Shown here one piece after another: positions 45,650-54,371 of a DNA stretch of 59,273 nt; within the stretch, counting starts at the first letter, position 1, and every line of letters begins with the position of its first letter. The notes beneath the pieces are model-generated. The model did no database searches. It saw nothing but the letters and a program-made list of their open reading frames with translations, and was not told the DNA's origin. The position numbers were made by a program, and so were the translations under genes. Source of the DNA: Vibrio cholerae (lineage in GTDB: Bacteria; Actinomycetota; Actinomycetes; Actinomycetales; Micrococcaceae); the NCBI GenBank assembly GCA_009728235.1, contig WNZI01000018.1:1-59273 (forward strand). Direction: 5' to 3'.

Positions 45650-46198
45650 GTGACCCTTGTCCGCGTAATCGCCCGACCCTTGATCGCCAGCAGCTTCGTG
45701 TTCTCGGGGGTGGACCGGCTCCGCAGCGCGGGAGCCACTGCTCCCCAGCTCAAGCCCGTCCTCGCGAGCGTGGCGAAGGTCGTTCCCGCGGCCGCTTCCG
45801 TGACGGGCAACGAGAAGCTCGTGGGCCAGGTGCTCGGAGCCACCCAGGTCGGGGCAGCACTCCTGCTCGGCATCGGGCGGTTCTCCCGCGTGGCAGCCCT
45901 GCTGCTGACGGTGACGGCGACGGTGAACGCGCTCGTCGACTACCGCTCGGGTGACGCATCGACGCCGGAGGGCAAGAAGGCCCGCCGGACGCAGCTGCTC
46001 AAGAATCTCTCCCTGATCGGCGCCGTCCTGCTGGCCACCGTGGACACCAACGGCCGGCCCGGTATCGCCTGGCGAGCCGAGCACCTCGCCGTCGGAGCGA
46101 AGAAGAACGCAGCCGGTCTGCGGAAGGACGCCCGGAAGCAGCTGAAGAAGGCCGACCAGGCCGTGCGGAAGACCGCTGCCGACGTCGTCGGCGCATAG
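45650..46198 (+). CDS. DoxX family membrane protein
   Basis: A 182-residue protein with four hydrophobic segments in the first ~130 residues: [20 protein letters not shown], the DoxX opening; a segment near [36 protein letters not shown]; and [18 protein letters not shown] Lys/Ala-rich cytoplasmic tail follows. GTG at 45650 is chosen because AGGAGG lies 5 nt upstream; an in-frame ATG at 45617 has no ribosome site. DoxX/DoxD relatives are linked to oxidative-stress or thiosulfate metabolism, in keeping with the neighbouring sigR/rsrA. The actual function is unknown. Confidence 0.8.
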   Translation: MTLVRVIARPLIASSFVFSGVDRLRSAGATAPQLKPVLASVAKVVPAAASVTGNEKLVGQVLGATQVGAALLLGIGRFSRVAALLLTVTATVNALVDYRSGDASTPEGKKARRTQLLKNLSLIGAVLLATVDTNGRPGIAWRAEHLAVGAKKNAAGLRKDARKQLKKADQAVRKTAADVVGA

Positions 46199-46203
46199 CC
46201 TCC

Positions 46204-47561
46204 GTGGCAGCATCATCAGGCGGGGTGACCGACCAGCACGTCTGGCGGGCGCCCCGCCTGACCCGTCCCGTGGACGCCGACATCACCGTGCCGGGCTCGA
46301 AATCCCTGACCAACCGCTACCTCGTCCTCGCCGCACTCGCTGACGGTCCCTGCGTCCTCCGCAGGCCGTTGCACTCCCGCGACTCCGCCCTGATGGTCGC
46401 TGCCCTGCGAGCGCTCGGTGCCGTCATCGAGGAGGTACCCGGCGACGGCGACTTCGGCCCGGACCTGCGCGTGACCCCCCTGCATTCCGGTGATGATCCG
46501 GCCGACCGTGCGGTCGACTGCGGGCTGGCAGGTACCGTCATGCGCTTCGTCCCTCCGCTGGCGGGGCTCGTCGCCGGAACGACGACGTTCGACGGTGATC
46601 CACACGCCCGCCGGCGCCGATGGGAAGCATCATCGACGCCCTCCGTGGTCTGGGCCTCTCCGTCGACGATGCCGGTTCGGGTTCGCTCCCCTTCGCGGTG
46701 CACGGCGAAGGCAGCATCCGCGGTGGTCGTCTCGTGATCGACGCGTCGGCGTCCTCCCAGTTCGTCTCGGCGCTCCTGCTCGTGGGCGCCCGCTTCACGC
46801 AGGGGCTGCATCTCGAACACGTGGGCAAGCCCGTCCCCAGCCTCGACCATGTCCGGATGACCGTCGAGACGCTCCGCTCGCTCGGCGTGTCCGTGGACGA
46901 TTCCGTGCCGAACCACTGGAGGGTCTCTCCCGGCCCCATCGGCGCTTTCGACGTCGCCGTCGAACCCGATCTCTCCAACGCGGGGCCCTTCCTCGCTGCG
47001 GCCGTGGTGACCGGCGGCACTGTCAGGATGCACAACTGGCCGGCCGGGACCACGCAGGTGGGCGACGACTGGCGGCGCATCCTCCCGCTGATGGGGGCGT
47101 CGGCCTCGCTGGACGGCGACGTCCTCACCGTGACCGGTGGCGCGTCCATCCAGGGCGGAACCTTCAGCGACACCTCAGAGCTGGCGCCGACGGTCGCCGC
47201 CCTCTGTGCGCTGGCGACCACGCCGTCGACCCTGACCGGCATCGCCCACCTCCGGGGACACGAGACGGACCGTCTGGCAGCCCTCGTCGCGGAGATCACC
47301 GCACTTGGCGGAGACGCTGAGGAGACCGCCGACGGCCTGGTCATCCGTCCCGCCCCGCTCCACGGGGGTCTCTTCCACACGTACGAGGACCACCGGATGG
47401 CGACGGCCGGTGCGATCATCGGTCTCGCCGTCGACGGCGTCGACGTCGAGAACATCGGTACGACGGCCAAGACCATGCCGGAGTTCCCCGAGCTGTGGTC
47501 TTTCCTGACCGGTCCCGGATCGACTCCAGCGGCCCCTGCGGATCCGGCGGTCCGTCCATGA
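46204..47561 (+). pseudogene. aroA: 3-phosphoshikimate 1-carboxyvinyltransferase (EPSP synthase), frame broken
   Basis: EPSP synthase of the shikimate pathway, about 452 residues. The first part carries [20 protein letters not shown] and the [15 protein letters not shown] phosphate/PEP site. The frame breaks near 46616, where [11 protein letters not shown] should run into [12 protein letters not shown]; one C is missing in CGCCGATGG. The rest contains the catalytic segments VEPDLSNAGPFLAAAVV, RGHETDRLAALVAEI and YEDHRMATAGAI, ending at 47561. The gene is normally needed for aromatic amino acids, so a base-calling error is likely. GTG at 46204 is the chosen start; GTG 46225 is an alternative. 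Confidence 0.88.
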
Positions 47562-48688
47562 GCGAAGCCGGTAACCGCCGGGGATCACGCGCCTGGGACG
47601 AATCGGACGTTCGGATCCGTCCCAACAAGAAGGGCTCCCGCCCGCGGACCAAGAACCGGCCGGCCTACGAGGACGCCGTGACCGGCCGTGTGGTGACCGT
47701 CGACCGCGGGCGCTACACGACCGTCGTGGACGAGGACACGGCGCAGGAACGGATCGTTGTGGCCGCGCGGGCGCGTGAGCTCAGGCGCAACGCCGTCGTC
47801 GCGGGTGACCTCGTCGACCTCGTCGGTGATCTGTCCGGAGGTCCGGACTCCCTCGCACGGCTCGTGCGCATCCAGGAACGCCATACAGTGCTGCGTCGCA
47901 GCGCGGATGACACGGACCCGGTGGAACGCGTGGTGGTCGCCAACGCGGATCAGCTCGTGATCGTCGTCGCCGCAGCCAATCCGGAGCCGAGGACCGGCTT
48001 CATCGACCGGGCGCTCGTCGCCGCCTACGATGCCGGTATCGAACCGCTCCTGTGCATCACCAAAGCGGATCTCAGGGACCCTGCGGCGCTCCTCGCGAAC
48101 TACGAGCACCTCGACCTCCGCGTGATCATCAGCGGTACGGACGAGACCGTCGGTATCGAGGCGACGTCCGACGACGGCGAGTCGGCACGCCTCTCACACG
48201 GAGCCGTCGACGCACTGCGGAACCAGCTCGACGGACAGGTGAGCGTACTGCTCGGGCACTCCGGTGTCGGGAAGTCGACCATGGTCAACGCCCTCACGGG
48301 CAGCACCCGCGCCACCGGTGGCGTGAACGCCGTGACGGGCAGGGGCCGCCACACGTCGTCGTCGGCCCTCGCCCTCAAGGCGGCGGACGCCGCACCGGGC
48401 ACCTGGATCATCGATACGCCGGGTATCAGGTCCTTCGGACTCGCCCACGTGGACGCGGACCGCATCCTCAAGGCCTTCCCGGACCTGGAGCCGGGGACGG
48501 AGCGCTGCGAGCGGGGCTGCCGGCACGACGACAACGCCGTGGACTGCGGCCTCGACAGCTTCGTGATGGAAGGGTTGGCCGGGGACTCGGGCCCGGTCAG
48601 GCTGGCCAGCCTGAGGAGGCTGCTCACCGCCGGTGCCGCCGACCCCCGCGGCGGCGGGCACGACGCCAAGGAACTGGGGCAGCAGTGA
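47558..48688 (+). CDS. rsgA: Ribosome small-subunit-dependent GTPase RsgA
   Basis: A 376-residue circularly permuted GTPase that helps mature the 30S subunit. An OB-fold (about residues 45-110) comes first. In permuted order follow ITKADLRD (G4), the P-loop GHSGVGKSTMVNAL and DTPGIRSFGL (G3). A C-terminal zinc knuckle reads CERGCRHDDNAVDC. The ATG overlaps the aroA stop (ATGA). This aroA-rsgA pairing, followed by hisN, is usual in Arthrobacter relatives. Confidence 0.93.
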   Translation: MSEAGNRRGSRAWDESDVRIRPNKKGSRPRTKNRPAYEDAVTGRVVTVDRGRYTTVVDEDTAQERIVVAARARELRRNAVVAGDLVDLVGDLSGGPDSLARLVRIQERHTVLRRSADDTDPVERVVVANADQLVIVVAAANPEPRTGFIDRALVAAYDAGIEPLLCITKADLRDPAALLANYEHLDLRVIISGTDETVGIEATSDDGESARLSHGAVDALRNQLDGQVSVLLGHSGVGKSTMVNALTGSTRATGGVNAVTGRGRHTSSSALALKAADAAPGTWIIDTPGIRSFGLAHVDADRILKAFPDLEPGTERCERGCRHDDNAVDCGLDSFVMEGLAGDSGPVRLASLRRLLTAGAADPRGGGHDAKELGQQ

Positions 48689-48704
48689 TCGGCCCGGAAG
48701 CTGC

Positions 48705-48850
48705 TATGCTGGGATCTGTTGTTGTTTGCGCATTAAATTTCAAGCCTTGACCCTCCACCTGGAGTTCGACAGCTTTTGACGATAAGCGAGTAACGAACAC
48801 CACGATGAGCCCCCGAACGTCGGGATGCTCTCCCAGGTAAGGAATATGAC
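48705..48850 (+). promoter_or_regulatory. Promoter and long structured leader of the cold-shock gene
   Basis: TATGCT at 48705-48710 would start a leader of about 134 nt. The leader includes a two-part hairpin, GAGC-c-CCCGA / TCGGG-at-GCTC (48807-48830), just before the ribosome site AAGGAA. Long folded leaders are typical of cold-shock mRNAs and control translation with temperature. Confidence 0.5.
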
Positions 48851-49054
48851 ATGGCTACTGGCACAGTGAAATGGTTCAACGCCGAAAAGGGCTTCGGCTT
48901 CATCGCTCCCGAGGACGGCGGCGCTGACGTGTTCGCCCACTTCTCCGCGATCAACTCGAACGGCTACCGTTCACTCGAAGAGAACCAGAAGGTCAACTTC
49001 GAGACCACCCAGGGCCCCAAGGGACCCCAGGCCGAGAACATCACCGTTCTCTAA
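48851..49054 (+). CDS. cspA: Cold-shock protein (CspA family)
   Basis: A 67-residue single cold-shock domain. RNP1 is [10 protein letters not shown] and RNP2 is DVFAHFSAI, after the usual [11 protein letters not shown] opening. It binds single-stranded RNA and DNA and melts RNA structure. The length is exactly that of the family. The ATG follows AAGGAA, and a strong terminator lies just after the gene. Confidence 0.97.
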   Translation: MATGTVKWFNAEKGFGFIAPEDGGADVFAHFSAINSNGYRSLEENQKVNFETTQGPKGPQAENITVL

Positions 49055-49087
49055 TTCTCCCCGTACCGCTCTGCGGTGACGGATCGG

Positions 49088-49123
49088 AAGCCACCGTGCG
49101 GCGAAAGCCCACGGTGGCTTTTT
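49088..49123 (+). terminator. Terminator of cspA
   Basis: An 11-bp perfect stem AAGCCACCGTG / CACGGTGGCTT with an 11-nt loop and a TTTTT tract. Confidence 0.93.
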
Positions 49124-49174
49124 CGTGTCCCCGTGCAGCTCCGCGCCCCGCGAGGGATGCAGCCGCCGAGAGGA

Positions 49175-49180
49175 TAGGTT
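49175..49180 (+). promoter_or_regulatory. -10 hexamer for leaderless hisN transcript
   Basis: TAGGTT ends 7 nt before the ATG at 49188. No properly spaced Shine-Dalgarno is present. Confidence 0.4.
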
Positions 49181-49187
49181 GATCGGT

Positions 49188-49997
49188 ATGAGTTTCTCGC
49201 AGGGCTACAACGACGACCTCCGTCTCGCGCACATCATGGCCGATTCGGTCGACGACCAGACCATGTCCCGCTTCAAGGCACTCGATCTCCGCATCGAGAC
49301 CAAACCGGACCTCACCCCCGTGACGGATGCGGACAAGGGGGCCGAGGAAGCCATCCGCGGCCAGCTGTCCCGCGCACGGCCACGCGATGCCGTGCTGGGC
49401 GAGGAATTCGGCAGTAGCGGCTCGGGCTCCCGCAGATGGGTCATCGACCCGATCGACGGCACCAAGAACTTCGTGCGCGGCGTCCCGGTCTGGGCCACCC
49501 TCATCTCCCTGATCGACGACGGCCGTCCGGTGGTCGGCGTCGTCAGCGCGCCGGCGCTCGGCAAGCGCTGGTGGGCCGCGGAGGGTACGGGCGCCTACAC
49601 GGGCAAGTCCCTGGCGGCAGCGCAGCGCCTCCGGGTCTCCAACGTCTCGCGCCTCGAGGACGCGTCACTCTCCTATTCGAGCCTGTCGGGGTGGCGCGAG
49701 CGCGGGACACTCGCCGAATTCGTCAACCTCGCGGACCGTGTCTGGCGGACACGCGCCTACGGCGATTTCTGGTCCTACTGCCTCGTGGCGGAGGGCGCCG
49801 TCGACATCGCCTGCGAGCCGGAGCTCAACCTGTACGACATGGCGGCGCTCGTGCCCATCGTCACCGAGGCCGGTGGGCGCTTCACCTCGCTCGAGGGCGA
49901 GGACGGCCCCTTCGGCGGCAACGCCCTCGCGACCAACGGCACCCTTCACAGCGAGGTCCTCCGGACGCTCAACCCCGATGTGGACGACCTGCTCTAG
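49188..49997 (+). CDS. hisN: Histidinol-phosphatase, inositol-monophosphatase family
   Basis: A 269-residue Mg2+-dependent phosphatase. The metal-binding motifs are GEEFG (about residue 70) and [15 protein letters not shown] (about 84-98), and the C-terminal motif is [21 protein letters not shown]. The [17 protein letters not shown] form fits the actinobacterial HisN branch, the last unassigned phosphatase step of histidine synthesis, better than generic SuhB. An upstream in-frame start would add unrelated sequence. Confidence 0.88.
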   Translation: MSFSQGYNDDLRLAHIMADSVDDQTMSRFKALDLRIETKPDLTPVTDADKGAEEAIRGQLSRARPRDAVLGEEFGSSGSGSRRWVIDPIDGTKNFVRGVPVWATLISLIDDGRPVVGVVSAPALGKRWWAAEGTGAYTGKSLAAAQRLRVSNVSRLEDASLSYSSLSGWRERGTLAEFVNLADRVWRTRAYGDFWSYCLVAEGAVDIACEPELNLYDMAALVPIVTEAGGRFTSLEGEDGPFGGNALATNGTLHSEVLRTLNPDVDDLL

Positions 49998-50024
49998 CCG
50001 CGGCTCCTCGGGCGAGGACACGGC

Positions 50025-50788
50025 ATGGTGAGGTCCGGGCCGCATCTCGACGAGGACCGACGCCGCGACATGGCGAGCGCATACCTCTCGGGAGCAGGGC
50101 GTTACGACCGCGTGCGTCCCGGCTACCCCGCCGCCGTCGCCGACTGGATCGTCCCGCAGCACGCACGCCGAGCCGTCGACGTCGGCGCAGGAACCGGGCT
50201 GTTCACCGAACTGCTGGCCGAGCGCGGTCTCGCGGTGACGGCCGTGGATCCCTCGGAGGACATGCTCGCTGTCCTCGCGGCCCGGTTGCGGGCGTACCTG
50301 TTGCCCGGGGGACGGCCGAACACTCCCTGCTACCCGCCGCATCGGCCGACCTGCTCACCCTCGCCCAGACCTGGCACTGGTGCGACCACCCCGCTGCCCT
50401 CCGGGAAGCTGCCCGCGTCCTCGCACCGCGGGGGCGGATCGGCCTGATCTGGAATCAGCTCGACGTCTCGCTGCCGTGGGTCCACCGCCTGTCGCGCATC
50501 ATGCACGCGGGAGACGTCTTCTCCCCGTCCTACCGTCCCGATCTCGGAGCAGCCTTCGGGCCGGCGGAGGAGATGCTCGTGCACTGGACGCAGGAGCTCT
50601 CCGTTCCGGACGTCGTCGACCTCGCCCGCTCCCGTAGCTACTACCAGCGAGCGTCCGCGGCGCACAGGGAACGCGTGGAGACCAATCTCCAGTGGTACCT
50701 CACCGAATACCTCGCCTTCGCCCCCGACGCCACGGTCCGCATCCCGTACTACACGCATGCGTGGCGTGCTCCCGTCCTCGGGCGGTAG
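50025..50788 (+). pseudogene. SAM-dependent methyltransferase, frame broken
   Basis: A class I methyltransferase of about 254 residues. The first part holds GRYDRVRPGYPAAVADWIVP and the SAM loop VDVGAGTGLFTELLAERG. The frame breaks near 50288 (TTGCGGGCG; adding one C gives ARLPGVPVARGTAEHSLLP). It then continues through TLAQTWHWCDHPAALREAARVL and a C-terminal cap ending at 50788. The acceptor substrate is unknown. One-base loss in a G/C run points to a sequencing indel. Confidence 0.75.
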
Positions 50789-50789
50789 A

Positions 50790-50828
50790 TTTCGGCATGC
50801 CTAAACGCTAGGTTGAGGCATGCCTCAA
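50790..50828 (+). promoter_or_regulatory. Double DtxR/MntR-type operator and -10 at the mntA start codon
   Basis: Two related 16-bp palindromes lie 23 bp apart centre to centre: TTTCGGCATGCCTAAA (50790-50805, one mismatched pair) and the perfect TTGAGGCATGCCTCAA (50813-50828). The mntA ATG (50820-50822) is inside the second. TAGGTT (50809-50814) between them serves as a -10, so transcription would begin at the ATG. A DtxR-family regulator is encoded by the last gene of this operon and is the expected ligand. Confidence 0.7.
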
Positions 50829-51728
50829 TTCCGTCTGTCCGTCCTGGCCGCCAGCGCTGCGCTGTCGACGATGCTGGTCGGTTGTGCGACGGTAGCCGAC
50901 GCGGGCGGCGACAGCGACGGCAGGCCCCTGGTCCTGACCACCTTCTCGGTGATCGCGGACCTGGCGGACACTGTCGGCGGCGGGCACGTCCGGATCGAAT
51001 CGATCACCAAGGTCGGCGCTGAGATCCACGGGTACGAACCGACGCCCTCCGACCTCGTGCGGGCACAGGACGCGGACCTCATCCTGAAGAACGGACTCGG
51101 CCTCGAGCGGTGGTTCGAGCGCTTCCTCCAATCGGTCGACGCGCCGCACGCGGTCCTGTCCGAGGGTGTCGAGCCCGTGGCCATCCGCTCGGGCGACTAC
51201 ACGGGTCGGGCCAACCCGCATGCCTGGATGTCCCCCCTGGCCGCGCAGACCTACGTGGACAACACCGTCAGGGCGCTGTCCGATCTCGATCCCGAGCATG
51301 CAGCCGACTTCGAGGCCAACGGGAAGCGGCTCAAGGAGGACCTCGCCGTTCTGCTCACCGACTTCCGCGCGGATCTGGCGGGCATCGGATCCAAGGCGCT
51401 GGTCACCTGTGAGGGCGCGTTCTCCTACCTCGCGAGGGACGCCGGCCTCGACGAGGCATTCATCTGGCCCGTGAACGCGGACTCCGAGGGGACACCGCGT
51501 CAGATCCGGGAGGTGATCGACTTCGTCAGGCAGAACCGGGTCCCGACGGTCTTCTGCGAATCCACGGTGAATCCATCGGCCCAGGAACAGGTGGCACTCG
51601 AGACCAGCGCGGACCTGGGGGGAACGCTCTACGTCGATTCGCTGTCCGACGACGCAGGGCCCGTGCCCGGCTTCGTCGACCTGCTCCGTCACGACCTCGA
51701 GACCATCACGGAAGGACTCACGCGATGA
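50820..51728 (+). CDS. mntA: Metal (manganese-type) ABC transporter substrate-binding lipoprotein
   Basis: A 302-residue SBP_bac_9 lipoprotein with a signal ending STMLVGCATV (lipid Cys at residue 22). Metal ligands are visible in AEIHGYEPTPSDLV, ANPHAWMSPLAAQTYV, FSYLARDAGL and the final STVNPSAQEQ region. It lacks the His-rich loop seen in ZnuA, which with the DtxR-family repressor favours manganese (or iron) over zinc. The mRNA is probably leaderless. The stop overlaps the next gene. Confidence 0.88.
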   Translation: MPQFRLSVLAASAALSTMLVGCATVADAGGDSDGRPLVLTTFSVIADLADTVGGGHVRIESITKVGAEIHGYEPTPSDLVRAQDADLILKNGLGLERWFERFLQSVDAPHAVLSEGVEPVAIRSGDYTGRANPHAWMSPLAAQTYVDNTVRALSDLDPEHAADFEANGKRLKEDLAVLLTDFRADLAGIGSKALVTCEGAFSYLARDAGLDEAFIWPVNADSEGTPRQIREVIDFVRQNRVPTVFCESTVNPSAQEQVALETSADLGGTLYVDSLSDDAGPVPGFVDLLRHDLETITEGLTR

Positions 51729-52558
51729 CCCGCGTTCATCCCGATCCCCCGGCCGACCCGACAGCAGCGGTACCCGTCCTCGCCGTCCGCCACCTCGGCG
51801 TCCGGTACAACGAGGTCCAGGCGCTGGACGACGTGACGCTGACTCTCGCCGCCGGGCGGATCTGCGGCCTGATCGGTGTCAACGGCTCCGGCAAGTCGAC
51901 ACTCTTCACCGCGCTGATGGGCCTTCTGGTGCCCCAGCAGGGCGATGTCCAACTCTTCGGAACATCCACCGCGAGCGCCCGCAAGCAGGGCCTCGTGGCC
52001 TACATGCCCCAGGCCGAGCAGGTGGACTGGACCTTCCCGGTATCCGTGGCGGACGTCGTCGCCATGGGCCTGTACGGCAGGCTCGGGGCCGCTCGCCGCC
52101 TTCGGGCCGTGGACCGGGCAGCCGTCGGGGACGCGCTCGACCGGGTAGGACTCGCGGATCTCCGGAAGCGCCAGATCGGCCAGCTGTCGGGAGGACAGCG
52201 CAAGCGGGTCTTCGTCGCCCGGAGCATCGCGCAGGACGCTCGCCTGCTGCTGCTCGACGAGCCGTTCGCCGGCGTCGACCAGGCGAGCCAGGCGAGCATG
52301 ACCCGGCTCCTGAGGACACTGCGCGACGAGGGTCGCTCTGTCCTGGTGTCCACCCATGACCTCGCCGGCGTCCCCGAGCTCTGCGACGAGGCCGTGCTCC
52401 TGCACCGACGGGTCCTGGCGCACGGCGCACCGTCCGAGGTCCTGACGCAGGAGAACCTCGCACTCGCCTTCGGACCGCTACCCGTCGCGCGCCCCTCCCC
52501 TGCGCCGTCCGGCACACAGTCACCTGCCACGGCAACAGCCACGAAAGGGAGCTCCTGA
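51725..52558 (+). CDS. mntB: Metal ABC transporter ATP-binding protein
   Basis: A 277-residue ABC ATPase. Walker A is GVNGSGKSTLFTAL; the Q-loop is AYMPQAEQVDW; the signature is LSGGQRKRVFVARS; Walker B is LLLLDEPFAGVD; the switch histidine is in VSTHDLAG. The ATG overlaps the binding-protein stop (ATGA). The C-terminal ~30 residues are Pro/Ser/Thr-rich and unconserved. Confidence 0.9.
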   Translation: MTRVHPDPPADPTAAVPVLAVRHLGVRYNEVQALDDVTLTLAAGRICGLIGVNGSGKSTLFTALMGLLVPQQGDVQLFGTSTASARKQGLVAYMPQAEQVDWTFPVSVADVVAMGLYGRLGAARRLRAVDRAAVGDALDRVGLADLRKRQIGQLSGGQRKRVFVARSIAQDARLLLLDEPFAGVDQASQASMTRLLRTLRDEGRSVLVSTHDLAGVPELCDEAVLLHRRVLAHGAPSEVLTQENLALAFGPLPVARPSPAPSGTQSPATATATKGSS

Positions 52559-52559
52559 C

Positions 52560-53507
52560 ATGGACATCGTCGCCTTCGTCCTCGAACCCCTCGAGTACGG
52601 GTTCCTCACCCGGGCCCTCGCCGTCACGGTGGCGGCCGCCGTCGTCGCAGCCGTCCTGTCGTGCTGGCTGATCCTCATGGGATGGTCGCTCATGGGGGAC
52701 GCCGTCTCCCACGCCGTCCTGCCCGGCGTCGCCCTGTCCTACATCATCGGCATCCCCTTCTCGATCGGCGCCTTCGTGTTCGGCATCGGCGCGGTGGCCC
52801 TGATCGGGATCGTCCGGTCCACCACCGCACTCAAGGCGGATACCGTCATCGGCGTCGTCTTCACGGCGCTGTTCGCCGCAGGACTCGCCATCGTGTCCGC
52901 GACGCCCTCACAGATCGACCTGATGCACATCCTGTTCGGCAACGTTCTCGGGGTCTCCGCCGCTGAGGTGTGGCAGGTGCTCGTCCTCGGCGCACTGACG
53001 CTCGGCGTACTGCTGGTCAAGCGCCGGGACCTGACGCTGCTGGCCTTCGACCGCACCCACGCCCACGTGATCGGGCTGAACACCCGCGTGCTGTCGGCGC
53101 TTCTGCTCGGCCTGCTCGCGCTGACCGTCGTCGTCGGACTCCAGGCCGTCGGCATCATCCTCGTCGTGGCCATGCTGATCACCCCGGGTGCCACCGCCTT
53201 CCTGCTGACCCGCAGCTTCGACCGCATGCTGGTCGTCGCCGTCGTCCTGACCGTCGCAGCATCGGTCGCCGGCATCTACGCCAGCTACTACCTGGACATC
53301 TCCACCGGAGCTGCTGTCGTGCTGTGCCAGGCGCTCGTCTTCGCCGTCGTCTATCTCGTAGGACGCCCGGACGGGGTGCTGTGGCAAGCCCGACGCCGCC
53401 GGACCGGTTCCCGGCCGGACATCGTCGACCCCACGGCGAGCGCCGCCGTTCCCCGCACCGGGCAGGGCACCCCGCGGACCGATCCCAGCGTTCCGGGACA
53501 GGCCTGA
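52560..53507 (+). CDS. mntC: Metal ABC transporter permease
   Basis: A 315-residue ABC-3 family permease. It has eight or nine helices with GWSLMGDAVSHAVLPGVALSY (ATPase-contact segment, landmark), HILFGNVLGVS, and VGLQAVGIILVVAMLITPGA, which is diagnostic for metal-uptake permeases. The polar C-terminal tail (about residues 278-315) is unconserved. It starts 1 bp after the ATPase gene, and its stop shares a base with the regulator's ATG. Confidence 0.9.
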   Translation: MDIVAFVLEPLEYGFLTRALAVTVAAAVVAAVLSCWLILMGWSLMGDAVSHAVLPGVALSYIIGIPFSIGAFVFGIGAVALIGIVRSTTALKADTVIGVVFTALFAAGLAIVSATPSQIDLMHILFGNVLGVSAAEVWQVLVLGALTLGVLLVKRRDLTLLAFDRTHAHVIGLNTRVLSALLLGLLALTVVVGLQAVGIILVVAMLITPGATAFLLTRSFDRMLVVAVVLTVAASVAGIYASYYLDISTGAAVVLCQALVFAVVYLVGRPDGVLWQARRRRTGSRPDIVDPTASAAVPRTGQGTPRTDPSVPGQA

Positions 53508-54241
53508 TGGCAGGGCGCAGGGGCGCCGTCCTCAGCATCGAGTCGACGAGCGTGCAGGACTACGTGAAGGCCATCTACGCCTTCACCGAGTGGCAGCAGG
53601 ACGCGATGACGGCGACCCACCTCGCCACGCGCCTGTCGGTCGCCAATTCCTCCGTCACCGGGATGGTCGCGAAACTCGTCGACCTCGGGCTCGCCGACCA
53701 TCGCAAGTACGGGCCCATCAGCCTCACTCCCTCCGGCAGGGCGCTCGCCCTCGCCATGGTGCGAAGGCACCGGCTCATCGAGACCTTCCTCGTCAGCGAA
53801 CTCGGCTACGGGTGGGAGGAGGTCCACGACGAGGCCGAACAGCTCGAACACACGGTGTCCGACGCCTTCATCCAGCGGCTCGATGAGAAGCTCGACCATC
53901 CGCGGCGCGACCCGCACGGTGACCCGATCCCGGCCGCGGACGGCACCGTGCGGTATCCGCCGGCCCACCGTCTCGACGGGCTCGACGACGGACACACAGG
54001 CCGCGTGGTGCGCGTCAGCGACGACGACCCGGACGTCCTGCGCTTCCTCGACCGCAACGGTATCTCCCTCGACGACGAGGTGCGGCTCTCCGGCCGCTCG
54101 TCGGACTCCCGGCTGGAACTGCGCCTCGGCGTGGACGCTGCGGCTCCCACCCTGGCCGTCGACAGCACGTTCGCCGGGTCGCTCTGGATCGAGAGCACGG
54201 TCTCGCACGAGGGATGTTCCCTGACGGCCGCCACGCCCTAA
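53507..54241 (+). CDS. mntR: DtxR-family manganese/iron-dependent repressor
   Basis: A 244-residue regulator. The N-terminal winged helix (SVQDYVKAIYAFTEWQQDAM, TRLSVANSSVTGMVAKL) is followed by the metal/dimerisation domain with HRLIETFLVSELGYGWEEVHDEAE (landmark) and a C-terminal FeoA/SH3-like domain (GRVVRVSDDDPDVLRFL). Cotranscription with a metal importer and the palindromes at the operon start suggest metal-dependent autorepression. The ATG overlaps the permease stop (TGATG). The metal, Mn or Fe, is not settled by sequence alone. Confidence 0.88.
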   Translation: MAGRRGAVLSIESTSVQDYVKAIYAFTEWQQDAMTATHLATRLSVANSSVTGMVAKLVDLGLADHRKYGPISLTPSGRALALAMVRRHRLIETFLVSELGYGWEEVHDEAEQLEHTVSDAFIQRLDEKLDHPRRDPHGDPIPAADGTVRYPPAHRLDGLDDGHTGRVVRVSDDDPDVLRFLDRNGISLDDEVRLSGRSSDSRLELRLGVDAAAPTLAVDSTFAGSLWIESTVSHEGCSLTAATP

Positions 54242-54371
54242 TGCGACCAGCCGCGTCATGGAGCGCCCGGGATGGCTGTGGCTGCCGAGCCGCTCCTACA
54301 CTGGTCGGGATGTGCTTCCCCACGATGGTCCCCCGCCCGTTCCCTCTTCCGCGCCCGAACGGAGGCCTCCG

